From assembly GCF_001592305.1 (NCBI RefSeq), contig NZ_BCWR01000018.1, positions 124,001-188,000 on the forward strand: a DNA stretch of 64,000 nucleotides. Reading direction: 5' to 3'. Each line of letters begins with the position of its first letter. Position 1 is the stretch's first letter. Source of the DNA: Hydrogenophaga taeniospiralis CCUG 15921 (GTDB lineage Bacteria > Pseudomonadota > Gammaproteobacteria > Burkholderiales > Burkholderiaceae_C). The notes under the pieces were generated by a model that ran no database searches, was not told where the DNA came from, and worked only from the letters and a program-made list of their open reading frames with translations. The translations under genes were made by a program, and so were the position numbers. This document shows, in pieces, positions 45,187 to 52,608 of the stretch.

Positions 45187-45202
45187 TGGCGCACTTCTTG
45201 CT
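45187..45202 (+). promoter_or_regulatory. Sigma-54 promoter of amtB
   Basis: TGGCGCACTTCTTGCT fits the -24/-12 consensus, with GG and GC separated by exactly ten bases. It lies 84 bases before the amtB start. Sigma-54 with NtrC is the usual control of ammonium transporters under nitrogen limitation. Upstream at 45147-45161, GCACC-n5-GGACC resembles a weak NtrC site. TTTGGTGCG (about 45207-45215) and CGCACCAAA (45250-45258) form an inverted repeat in the leader. Confidence 0.75.
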
Positions 45203-45285
45203 TTTCTTTGGTGCGAATCGCCGGGCAGTCCCTGTTTTGGCGTTCAAAACGCACCAAAACAAGTTATTTCTGCACGGAGATTCAC

Positions 45286-46488
45286 ATGGACGCACTCAAA
45301 CAGGGCGCAGACGCCCTGTTCATCCTGCTCGGCGGCATCATGGTCCTGGCCATGCACGCGGGTTTCGCTTTTCTGGAACTGGGCACGGTTCGCAAGAAGA
45401 ACCAGGTCAACGCCCTGGTCAAGATTCTGGTGGACTTTTCGGTCTCCACCATCGCCTATTTCGTCGTGGGCTATGGCGTGGCCTACGGCGCCTCGTTCTT
45501 CGTCGGCGCCGAGACGCTGGCCCAGAAAAACGGCTACGAGTTGGTGAAGTTCTTCTTCCTGCTCACCTTCGCCGCGGCCATTCCGGCCATCATCTCCGGC
45601 GGCATCGCCGAACGCGCCAAGTTCTGGCCGCAACTGATCGCAACGGCCGTCATCGTCGGTTTCGTCTACCCCTTCTTTGAAGGCATCGCCTGGAACGGCC
45701 ACTTCGGTGTGCAGGCCTGGATCGAAGCGACCACGGGCACGGTCTTCCACGACTTCGCCGGCTCCGTGGTGGTGCACGCCGTGGGCGGCTGGATCGCACT
45801 GCCCGCCGTCATCTTCCTGGGCGCGCGCGCCAACCGCTACCGCAAGGACGGCGGCATGTCGGCCCACCCGCCGTCCAGCATCCCCTTCCTCGCGCTGGGC
45901 GCCTGGATTCTCTGCGTGGGCTGGTTCGGCTTCAACGTGATGAGCGCGCAACGGCTGGAAAACATCTCGGGCCTGGTGGCGGTGAACTCGCTGATGGCCA
46001 TGGTGGGCGGCACGCTGGCCGCGCTGCTGGCCGGCAAAAACGACCCCGGCTTCGTGCACAACGGCCCGCTGGCCGGCCTGGTGGCCGTGTGCGCCGGCTC
46101 CGACCTGATGCACCCGCTGGGCGCACTGGTGGTGGGCGCCGTGGCGGGCGCGCTCTTCGTGGGCATGTTCACGCTGACGCAAAACCGCTGGAAGATCGAC
46201 GACGTGCTCGGCGTCTGGCCACTGCACGGCCTGTGTGGCACCTGGGGCGGCATCGCGGCCGGCATCTTCGGCCAACAGGCGCTGGGTGGGTTGGGTGGCG
46301 TCAGCTTCGGCGCGCAACTCATCGGCACCGCCTTGGGCGTGGTCTGGGCGCTGCTGGGCGGCGCGGTGGTGTACGGCGCGCTCAAGGCCATCATGGGCCT
46401 GCGGCTGAGCCAGGAAGAGGAATACGACGGCGCGGACCTGAGCATCCACCGCATCAGCGCCACGCCGGACCGGGAAGTGAGCTGGTAA
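45286..46488 (+). CDS. amtB: Ammonium transporter
   Basis: A 400-residue Amt/Mep/Rh channel with eleven predicted membrane helices and no cleaved signal peptide. Family blocks are GFAFLELGTVRKKNQVNALVK (near 23, shown by its first part GFAFLELGTVRKKN), DFAGSVVVHAVGG with the first pore His (near 159) and HPLGALVVG and WPLHGLCGTWGG with the second (near 311). It passes ammonium under nitrogen limitation. No glnK/glnB gene is adjacent, unlike the common glnK-amtB pair. The start at 45286 follows CACGGAGA; the frame reaching 45208 overlaps the promoter leader. Confidence 0.95.
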   Translation: MDALKQGADALFILLGGIMVLAMHAGFAFLELGTVRKKNQVNALVKILVDFSVSTIAYFVVGYGVAYGASFFVGAETLAQKNGYELVKFFFLLTFAAAIPAIISGGIAERAKFWPQLIATAVIVGFVYPFFEGIAWNGHFGVQAWIEATTGTVFHDFAGSVVVHAVGGWIALPAVIFLGARANRYRKDGGMSAHPPSSIPFLALGAWILCVGWFGFNVMSAQRLENISGLVAVNSLMAMVGGTLAALLAGKNDPGFVHNGPLAGLVAVCAGSDLMHPLGALVVGAVAGALFVGMFTLTQNRWKIDDVLGVWPLHGLCGTWGGIAAGIFGQQALGGLGGVSFGAQLIGTALGVVWALLGGAVVYGALKAIMGLRLSQEEEYDGADLSIHRISATPDREVSW

Positions 46489-46515
46489 GGCACGGCGGCT
46501 GGCAGACGAGCACTC

Positions 46516-46827
46516 TCAGTGGTAGTCGTCTTCCACCTGATAGCGCACCGCCAGAATGGTCACGGTCGAGGCGTCTTCGATTTCGAACAACGCGACATAG
46601 CCACTGTGTCCGAACGGGATCAGCAACTCGCGCAGGAACGGGCTCTGGCCCGCCTTGCGGTAGATGAAGGGTGATCGGCCAAGGCCGTCGACTGCGTTGC
46701 TGATGGCGTTCAGCGCCAGCTCCGCCAGATCGAGGTCTTCAATCGTGCCGGCCCGGTCAAGCAAGAACTGGTAGAGCCGGATCAGGTCTTCGCGGGCGCC
46801 CGCGCTGTACCGAACCGCAAAGCTCAC
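46516..46827 (-). CDS. RelE/ParE-family toxin
   Basis: A 103-residue toxin of a type II toxin-antitoxin pair. VRYSAGAREDLIRLYQFL opens the ParE/RelE fold, followed by ALNAISNAVDGLGRSPF and the LRELLIPFGHSGYVALFEI core with the VTILAVRYQVEDDY C-terminal strand. ParE members poison gyrase and RelE members cleave mRNA on ribosomes; which applies is unclear. Start overlaps the antitoxin stop by 4 bases (ATGA), with the antitoxin first. Confidence 0.88.
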   Translation of the reverse strand: MSFAVRYSAGAREDLIRLYQFLLDRAGTIEDLDLAELALNAISNAVDGLGRSPFIYRKAGQSPFLRELLIPFGHSGYVALFEIEDASTVTILAVRYQVEDDYH

Positions 46828-47108
46828 TCCTGCACCCGCTTTTGCACCTTCGCCCGCGCCTGGGTCAGCATCCGGCCCAGCTCGGCATGCACTTCACCGG
46901 CAGCGAAGTGAACGCCCGAGGCCTGCGCCTGTTCGCGCGAAGCCAGCCCACGCGCCACAAACTCGGCGCGGGTGCGCCGGCGCTCAATGGATTCCCGTAC
47001 CGAGGCTTCGATAAAACCGGACAAGGTCTCACCTTCCTGCAGCACACTCTGCGCAGCATCGCGCAGGTGGGGATCGACGCGCAGCGAGGGCAAGGTGGCA
47101 GTTTTCAT
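46824..47108 (-). CDS. Antitoxin of the ParE-like toxin (ribbon-helix-helix type)
   Basis: A 94-residue protein upstream of and coupled to the toxin. The N-terminal TATLPSLRVDPHLRDAAQSVL and EGETLSGFIEASVRESI segments (about 4-42) fit a ribbon-helix-helix DNA-binding fold. The C-terminal half is a charged helical tail that would wrap the toxin. It should autorepress the pair. Family naming (ParD-like or YlcI-like) is uncertain. Confidence 0.82.
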   Translation of the reverse strand: MKTATLPSLRVDPHLRDAAQSVLQEGETLSGFIEASVRESIERRRTRAEFVARGLASREQAQASGVHFAAGEVHAELGRMLTQARAKVQKRVQE

Positions 47109-47153
47109 GGAGCGGGCCTGATGCGTTGCAGATGCGATGCATTTTAGACCACG

Positions 47154-47363
47154 TCAAGCCAGGGTATTGACTTGCGTCCCCACCGCTCCGCCACTCGCCA
47201 GCGGCAGATCGCCCGCCACGGCATTCAGCAGTGCCGCAGAAGCCAACTCCTGCATGTCCATGGCTTTCTTCAGCACGTTGATCTGCACTTCCTGCACGGT
47301 CTGACCCTGGCGCGTCTGCAGCACGCGGTCCGCGAGCAAGGCGGGAGAAACGTCCATGTCCAT
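47154..47363 (-). CDS. YjfB-like putative motility protein
   Basis: A 69-residue small protein. It resembles the YjfB putative motility family, in which VLKKAMDMQELASAALL (about 34-50) is the hallmark. No signal peptide or membrane segment. I chose the ATG at 47363 because AAGGA lies 6-7 bases before it; longer frames upstream have no family support. No flagellar gene is nearby. The function of the family is unproven. Confidence 0.75.
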   Translation of the reverse strand: MDMDVSPALLADRVLQTRQGQTVQEVQINVLKKAMDMQELASAALLNAVAGDLPLASGGAVGTQVNTLA

Positions 47364-47516
47364 GAGGGGTCCTTGAAAGATGTCCCGTTTGTATCGACCC
47401 ATGGCATCCACAACTTGAACCGCCAGCCCGTCCGTCGCGCCGGTTGTCGAAAACCGGGCGCTACGTTCGTCGTGGATCTTGAAGACCCTCCTCAAACCCA
47501 CCACACTGCACCCACC

Positions 47517-47888
47517 ATGATCTCTGACTCGACCCCCACCCCGACCCACACCGGCAGTTGCCATTGCGGCCGCATCGCATTTGAAGTCCATGGCACGATT
47601 GACAGCGCGCTCGCCTGCAACTGCTCGATCTGCTCACGCAAGGGATCGCTGCTCTGGTTCGTGCCGCGCGCCAGCCTGGAGCTCAAGACGCCCGAGGACG
47701 CGGCCTCAACCTACCTGTTCAACAAACACGTGATCCGCCACCGCTTCTGCCCGGTCTGCGGCATCCACCCCTACGGTGAAGGTGTCGACCCCAAGGGCAA
47801 CGCCATGGCGGCGATCAACCTGCGCTGCATCGACGGCATCGACCTCGCCGCGATCCCGACCCAGCACTTTGACGGCAAGAGCCTCTGA
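47517..47888 (+). CDS. GFA (glutathione-dependent formaldehyde-activating)-family protein
   Basis: A 123-residue zinc protein. The Gfa/CENP-V domain has Cys ligands in GSCHCGRIAFEV (near 14-17), CNCSICSRKG (near 34-39) and RFCPVCGIHPY (near 77-80). The family is related to a glutathione S-hydroxymethyl transferase, but most members have no proven activity. The next gene (phosphatase) starts 15 bases after the stop, so the two may be co-transcribed. Confidence 0.9.
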   Translation: MISDSTPTPTHTGSCHCGRIAFEVHGTIDSALACNCSICSRKGSLLWFVPRASLELKTPEDAASTYLFNKHVIRHRFCPVCGIHPYGEGVDPKGNAMAAINLRCIDGIDLAAIPTQHFDGKSL

Positions 47889-47903
47889 AAACCCTGACCA
47901 CGA

Positions 47904-48260
47904 ATGCCCCCAAAAAAAGATGACAGAACGCGGCTGAAGCTGCTTTTCGTGTGCAGCCGCAACCAATGGCGCAGCCCGACAGCCGAACAGATCTGGCGCA
48001 AACACCCCCTGTTGCAGGCGCGCTCAGGCGGCACCAGCCCCAACGCCCGCCACACCGTCTCGGAGGACGATGTGCACTGGGCCGACGTCATCTTCGTCAT
48101 GGAGCAAAAGCACAAGTCACGGCTCGTGGCCGGGTTCACCCGGTTGCTGGCCGACAAGCCGATCCACGTGCTCGACATCCCGGACGAGTACAAGTACATG
48201 GACCCGGAACTGGTCGAGATGCTGGAGCAGTCGGTCGGCCACCTTCTTGGATTGAAGTGA
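47904..48260 (+). CDS. Low-molecular-weight protein tyrosine phosphatase family protein
   Basis: A 118-residue protein with an N-terminal P-loop LLFVCSRNQWRSPTAE (near 13-28) that satisfies Cys-x5-Arg-Ser, and a C-terminal DIPDEYKYMD segment (near 92-101) that can supply the general-acid Asp. It is shorter than classical LMW-PTPs (about 150) and lacks the second active-site Cys found in those. It belongs to a compact bacterial group of unknown substrate. Its stop overlaps a GTG start of the next small gene. Confidence 0.85.
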   Translation: MPPKKDDRTRLKLLFVCSRNQWRSPTAEQIWRKHPLLQARSGGTSPNARHTVSEDDVHWADVIFVMEQKHKSRLVAGFTRLLADKPIHVLDIPDEYKYMDPELVEMLEQSVGHLLGLK

Positions 48261-48586
48261 ACAACTTGAGCACACCTTGGTGGAAGCGCCTTTTCGGGAG
48301 CGCGGGAAGCGCCTCCCATCCAGCCTCATCTGAGGACAACGTCGACCTGGTGGTCCATCCTCCAGACCACATCGAGGCGTCGGGAGTCCCACCGCTGATG
48401 CTGAATCCGCTGCTGCAGATGTCCGAAGGCTTCCCCCGCCCGGACTGGGACGCGATCACCGCCTGGGTAGCCACGAGTCCCGACCACAGGGAGCAGGCGG
48501 CGGCGGTCTGCGCGCTGCTGGAACACGAATACGCTCAAGACCATGAACCGTCCGAACAACCCGCCACCGCCAGCCAAGGTGGCTAG
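48257..48586 (+). CDS. Small hypothetical protein
   Basis: A 109-residue protein that I do not recognise. It starts at a GTG overlapping the phosphatase stop (GTGA), which implies translational coupling. The N-terminal WWKRLFG is followed by a polar low-complexity stretch and a more ordered block with PDWDAITAWVATSPDHREQAA (near 70-90, of which PDWDAITAWV is the most regular). No signal peptide is evident. Its 3' end overlaps the MFS start by 44 bases in another frame, so it may be a spacer gene of the operon. Confidence 0.55.
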   Translation: MNNLSTPWWKRLFGSAGSASHPASSEDNVDLVVHPPDHIEASGVPPLMLNPLLQMSEGFPRPDWDAITAWVATSPDHREQAAAVCALLEHEYAQDHEPSEQPATASQGG

Positions 48587-50063
48587 AGCCACCCCCCGCG
48601 AATGGTGGGGACTGGCCGTGATCGCCCTGCCCTGTCTGGTCTACGCCATGGACCTGACGGTGCTCAACCTCGCGGTGCCGGCGCTGAGCCGGGCGCTGGC
48701 GCCCAGCGCCTCGCAGCTGCTGTGGATCATCGACATCTACGGCTTTCTGGTCGCCGGTTTTCTGATCACCATGGGCACGCTGGGCGACCGCATCGGGCGC
48801 CGCCGCCTGCTGCTGATCGGCGCGGCCTTCTTTGCGGCGGCCTCGGTGCTGGCCGCTTTCGCGCGCACCCCCGCCGAGCTGATCGTGCTGCGCGCGCTGC
48901 TGGGCATTGCGGGCGCCACGCTGGCGCCGTCCACGCTCTCGCTGATCCGCAACATGTTTCACGACGAGACGCAGCGCCAGTTCGCCATTGGCGTGTGGAT
49001 CACCGCGTTTTCGGTCGGCAGCGCCATCGGCCCGCTGGTGGGCGGCTGGCTGCTGGAGCACTTCTGGTGGGGCTCGGTGTTCCTGCCCGCCGTGCCGGTG
49101 ATGGCGCTGCTGCTGGTGCTCGGGCCGCGCCTGCTGCCCGAGTACCGCGACGAGAATGCCGGCCGCATCGACCCGGCCAGCGTGCTGCTCTCGTTGAGCG
49201 CCGTGCTCAGCCTGATCTACGCCATCAAAGCCATGGCCGAATATGGGCCGAGCCCCGGGCGGCTGGCGCTGCTGCTCGCCGGCCTGGCCCTCGGCGTGGC
49301 GTTCGTGCGGCGCCAGAAGCGCATTGACTACCCGCTGCTCGAACTGCGGCTGTTCGCCATCCCCAGCTTCCGCACGGCCATCATGGCCTACGGGCTGTCG
49401 TGCCTGGCCATGTTCGGCATCTACATCTTCATTGCCCAGCACCTGCAGATGGTGCTGGCGCTCTCGCCGCTGCAGGCGGGCTGGGCCACGGTGCCGTGGG
49501 CGGGCGGCTTCGTGTTCGGCTCCATGGTGCTGGCGCCCTGGCTGGCGCGGCGCTACGGGCCCGGGCCGGTGATGGTGTGGTGCCTCGCGGCGGCCGCGGC
49601 CGGCATGCTGCTCATGGTGTGGGCCGACGGCCCCTGGGCGCTCTGGGTGCTGGTGGCCGGCATGGTCGTGGTCAGCCTGGGCATGGCGCCGGTGTTCGCC
49701 ATCGGCACCGAACAGATCATCACCTCCGCGCCGCCCGAACGCGCAGGCGCGGCCTCGGCCATCGCCGAGACCAGCTCGGAGTTCTGCGGCGCTTTGGGCA
49801 TCGCGCTGTTCGGCAGCGCGGGCACGCTGATCTACCGCCAGCAGCTCACGCAGGCCGGCGGCGAAGGCTTGCCCCCGGAATCGCTCGCCACACTCGGCGG
49901 TGCACTCGCGGTGGCCGAGCGCCTGCCCGCCGAAGCGGCGCAAACACTGACCCTCATGGCACGCGCCGCCTTCACCGACGCACTGCAGTTCACCGCGCTC
50001 ACGGGCAGCGCGCTGGTGCTGCTGGCCAGTGTGCTGGCGGCGCGGATGTTGCGGCGGGGGTAA
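48543..50063 (+). CDS. DHA2-family MFS multidrug exporter (SmvA/QacA-like)
   Basis: A 506-residue inner-membrane transporter with 14 predicted helices (about 20-500). Motif A is GTLGDRIGRRRLLLIG (near 77-92), and the GFLVAGFLITMG and IAETSSEFCGALGIALFGS (antiporter-like) segments are present. It probably exports cationic drugs or dyes by proton antiport. The ATG at 48543 lies within the preceding small gene. No regulator gene is adjacent. Confidence 0.9.
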   Translation: MNRPNNPPPPAKVARATPREWWGLAVIALPCLVYAMDLTVLNLAVPALSRALAPSASQLLWIIDIYGFLVAGFLITMGTLGDRIGRRRLLLIGAAFFAAASVLAAFARTPAELIVLRALLGIAGATLAPSTLSLIRNMFHDETQRQFAIGVWITAFSVGSAIGPLVGGWLLEHFWWGSVFLPAVPVMALLLVLGPRLLPEYRDENAGRIDPASVLLSLSAVLSLIYAIKAMAEYGPSPGRLALLLAGLALGVAFVRRQKRIDYPLLELRLFAIPSFRTAIMAYGLSCLAMFGIYIFIAQHLQMVLALSPLQAGWATVPWAGGFVFGSMVLAPWLARRYGPGPVMVWCLAAAAAGMLLMVWADGPWALWVLVAGMVVVSLGMAPVFAIGTEQIITSAPPERAGAASAIAETSSEFCGALGIALFGSAGTLIYRQQLTQAGGEGLPPESLATLGGALAVAERLPAEAAQTLTLMARAAFTDALQFTALTGSALVLLASVLAARMLRRG

Positions 50064-50128
50064 GGGTTGTGATGGGCGGAAGGCATCGGTGAATTGACAA
50101 TCGTATCCCATAGACTACACATGCACGC

Positions 50129-50307
50129 ATGCGCGTACAGATGACCGAGGTCTATCGGGACTGGATCAACGCCCTCAGGGACCGAACAGCTCGCGCATTT
50201 ACTACACAGAACGCAACGGGGAGCTGATCGTCCTGTTGGCCGGTGGCGACAAGTCCAGCCAGCAGAAAGACATTGAGGCGGCATTGGAACTCGCCCGCCA
50301 CCTCTAG
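50129..50307 (+). pseudogene. Decayed RelE/HigB-type toxin gene
   Basis: The first frame from ATG 50129 encodes MRVQMTEVYRDWINALRDRTARA, the start of a RelE/HigB-type toxin (VYRDWINALRDRTA). It then shifts. A second frame from about 50194 encodes RIYYTERNGELIVLLAGGDKS, the C-terminal third of the same family, ending at TAG 50307. About 35 residues between are missing, consistent with an internal deletion that also broke the frame. The intact antitoxin gene follows 10 bases later. Confidence 0.75.
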
Positions 50308-50317
50308 GAGCAACGCC

Positions 50318-50626
50318 ATGGCCCAGACCGCTACACCCAAAACCAAGACCGTCGCCTACGACGTGGCCGAGCAACTGCGCACGCCCGAAGAGATGGCCGC
50401 CTACCTCGACGCCTGGCTCACCGACGCGCCCGACGACGCAGCAGGCATCGCCCGCGCGCTGGGCGACATTGCGCGCGCCAAGGGCATGACCCAGGTCGCA
50501 CGAGACAGTGGTCTCAGCCGCGAGAGCCTCTACAAAGCGCTGAGCGAAAACGGCAACCCCAGCCTGGCCACCGTGCTCAAGGTGGCGAAGGCTCTTGGGG
50601 TACGGCTGCACGCACAGGTGGCGTAG
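50318..50626 (+). CDS. Addiction-module antidote protein (HigA-like HTH)
   Basis: A 102-residue antitoxin of the downstream-antidote type. The N-terminal YDVAEQLRTPEEMAAYLDA (about 15-33) and an XRE-like helix-turn-helix (IARAKGMTQVARDSGLSRESLYKALS, about 60-85, core GMTQVARDSGLSRESLYKAL) are intact. It normally neutralises a RelE/HigB-like toxin and represses the operon. Here the toxin in front is broken, so it is an orphan antitoxin. AGGAG precedes the ATG at 50318. The IS element starts 20 bases after the stop. Confidence 0.85.
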   Translation: MAQTATPKTKTVAYDVAEQLRTPEEMAAYLDAWLTDAPDDAAGIARALGDIARAKGMTQVARDSGLSRESLYKALSENGNPSLATVLKVAKALGVRLHAQVA

Positions 50627-50700
50627 CCGTCCGTCGCCCGCACTTCTGGAGTTGACCCGGTTCCGTGGACACATCATTCTTTGTGTTCAAGGAGTCGCAA

Positions 50701-51024
50701 ATGTCCAAAGTACGACCGCCGTACCCGGCGGAATTCCGTCAGCAGATGGTCGAGCTCGTTCGAGCCGGTCGCTCACCAGCGCAGCTCTCGCGTGAGTTCG
50801 GTGTCACCGCCCAATCCATCACCAACTGGGTCGGCCAGGCCGCCATCGACGACGGCAAGCCTTTACCTGGCAAAGAAGGCCTGACCACTGCTGAGCGAGA
50901 AGAGCTCGTGCGCCTGCGTCGCCAGCTGCGCCAGGTCCAGATGGAGCGCGACATCCTGGCAAAGGCTACGGCCTGGTTTGCCGGTCGCAGCGATGCGACT
51001 TCAACGAAGTCTTCGGACTCGTGA
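50701..51024 (+). CDS. IS3-family transposase OrfA
   Basis: A 107-residue DNA-binding protein of the IS element. An N-terminal helix-turn-helix (YPAEFRQQMVELVRAG and LSREFGVTAQSITNWV, about 8-45) is followed by a leucine-zipper-like helix (LVRLRRQLRQVQMERDIL, near 70-90) used to form the OrfAB multimer. AAGGAG precedes the ATG. Its stop overlaps the orfB start, and a translational frameshift usually makes the OrfAB transposase. Confidence 0.9.
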   Translation: MSKVRPPYPAEFRQQMVELVRAGRSPAQLSREFGVTAQSITNWVGQAAIDDGKPLPGKEGLTTAEREELVRLRRQLRQVQMERDILAKATAWFAGRSDATSTKSSDS

Positions 51025-51923
51025 TGGCAAACCAGGCCGACCTCCCCGTGCGCACCATGTGCCGCGTGCTCGGTGTCTCCGCCAGCGGGTTCTATGCCTG
51101 GCGAGAACGTGCACCTTCCCAGTGCAGCATCGCCAACGCGGTGATGACCGAGCGTATCCGCCAGATTCACCGTGACTCCTACGAGTCGTACGGCATGCCC
51201 CGGGTGCGTGCCGAACTCATCGAGCAAGGTGTGTGCATCAGCCGCCAGCGCGTGGCGCGCCTCATGCGGCAAGCCGGTATCTATGGCATCAGCAAGCGCC
51301 GTGGCTTCACCGTGACCACTCGCCGCGATAGGCATCAGACCCCGGCCAATGACCTGGTCAACCGCCGTTTCCATGCCACTGGTCCGAACCAGTTGTGGGT
51401 GGCCGACATGACCTATGTGCCGACCTGGATGGGGTTCCTCTATCTGGCCGTGGTCATCGATGTCTGGAGCCGTCGCGTGGTGGGCTGGGCCATGGGAGAA
51501 CGCATGACCGCCGACCTGGTGCTGGCAGCGTTGAACATGGCGCTGGAGCAGCGCAAACCCAAGGGCGTCATCCACCACTCGGACCAGGGCAGCCAGTACA
51601 CCAGCCTGGCCTTTGGTGAGCGATGCCGGCAGATGCAGGTCAGACCCTCTATGGGGACGGTGGGTGATGCCTACGACAACGCGATGGCCGAGAGCTTCTT
51701 CGCCAGTCTGGAGGGCGAACTCATCGAGCGCAACAGCTTCCAGAGCAAGGCTCAGGCCCGTATGGCGGTCTTCACCTGGATTGAAGGCTGGTACAACCCC
51801 CGGCGCCGCCACAGCGGCCTGGGCTACCTCTCACCCCTGAACTTTGAAAGGAGCAAGCAAGCCCTGTTTGATGTCGTCGAAGATGCCGTCGTGCATGTCC
51901 AGACAACACCCGAAACGGTTTGA
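51021..51923 (+). CDS. IS3-family transposase OrfB
   Basis: A 300-residue integrase-like transposase. After an HTH_21 region (MCRVLGVSASGFYAWRERAP, near 13-32) the catalytic rve domain has the DDE triad in WVADMTYV (first Asp, near 131), HHSDQGSQY (second Asp, near 192) and DNAMAESFFASLE (Glu, near 228). The GTG at 51021 overlaps the orfA stop; ATG 51024 is an alternative. No disruption is seen, so it may be active. Confidence 0.92.
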   Translation: MMANQADLPVRTMCRVLGVSASGFYAWRERAPSQCSIANAVMTERIRQIHRDSYESYGMPRVRAELIEQGVCISRQRVARLMRQAGIYGISKRRGFTVTTRRDRHQTPANDLVNRRFHATGPNQLWVADMTYVPTWMGFLYLAVVIDVWSRRVVGWAMGERMTADLVLAALNMALEQRKPKGVIHHSDQGSQYTSLAFGERCRQMQVRPSMGTVGDAYDNAMAESFFASLEGELIERNSFQSKAQARMAVFTWIEGWYNPRRRHSGLGYLSPLNFERSKQALFDVVEDAVVHVQTTPETV

Positions 51924-51975
51924 GAATCAAACCAGTACCCGTCCACCGAAGTGGGTCAACTCCACTTCTGCGGGT

Positions 51976-52608
51976 CTACACCTCCACAAACCCCTCCCCC
52001 CGAAACGCGCGCGCCGCGTTTCCGCGCTCCACGCCATGGTGCTGCCGCCAGCGTTGGTTGCGGGCCGCGCTGGCGGCGTCGTCTGCCTGGGCTGCCAGCT
52101 TGTGCGCCAGCAGGGCGCGCGCGAGGCGTTTGTTGGCGTGCTGGCTGCGCTCGGTCTGCACCTTCACGCTCAGGCCGCTGGGGACGTGCGTGGCGCGCAC
52201 GGCCGAATCGGTCTTGTTGACGTGCTGGCCGCCCGGGCCGCTGGCACGCAGGGTTTCAAAGCGCAGGTCCTTGTCGTGCAGCGGCTCGCCGGTTGCACCC
52301 GGCGCATCGGTCTCAAAGACCTCCACGCCAATGAACCAGTTCTTGCGTTTGTGCCCCGGCCGGTACGGGCTGGCACACACCCACTGCACGCTGCCGCACC
52401 AGCGTTTGGCCAGTGCATCGGCGGCATCACCCTCCAGCGCCAGCAGCACCGAGCGGAAGTTGCCCGGCACCTCACTGGGCACATGCTCCAGCAACTCGGC
52501 CTTGATCTGCGCGCCGTCGCACTCGCGCAGCAGTTGCGCCAGTGCCTTGCGCACGGCCAGACAGCATTCCTCAGGCCCGGTGTTGGCCGTCAATTGCAGC
52601 AAGATCAT
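51976..52608 (-). CDS. prfH: Peptide chain release factor homologue PrfH
   Basis: A 210-residue class-I release-factor relative that lacks the N-terminal domain of RF1/RF2. The GGQ loop is intact in [17 protein letters not shown] (near 125-140), so it can hydrolyse peptidyl-tRNA. PrfH rescues ribosomes stalled by cleavage of the 16S rRNA decoding region and works with the RNA ligase RtcB2 encoded just upstream. Its ATG overlaps the rtcB2 stop by 4 bases. An IS element ends 11 bases downstream of its stop. The longer frame to 52896 is a shadow of rtcB2. Confidence 0.92.
   Translation of the reverse strand: MILLQLTANTGPEECCLAVRKALAQLLRECDGAQIKAELLEHVPSEVPGNFRSVLLALEGDAADALAKRWCGSVQWVCASPYRPGHKRKNWFIGVEVFETDAPGATGEPLHDKDLRFETLRASGPGGQHVNKTDSAVRATHVPSGLSVKVQTERSQHANKRLARALLAHKLAAQADDAASAARNQRWRQHHGVERGNAARAFRGEGFVEV

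Larger units (their letters stand above)
50647..51964 (+). mobile_element. IS3-family insertion sequence, complete
   Basis: 1318 bp bounded by inverted repeats of about 24 bp (50647-50670 and 51941-51964; TGGAGTTGACCC is identical at both ends, with three mismatches after it). CTTC directly flanks both ends (50643-50646 and 51965-51968), a 4-bp target duplication. orfA and orfB are intact and the DDE residues are present. Removing the element and one CTTC restores CCCGCA-CTTC-TGCGGG, a hairpin whose loop was the target. Confidence 0.9.
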
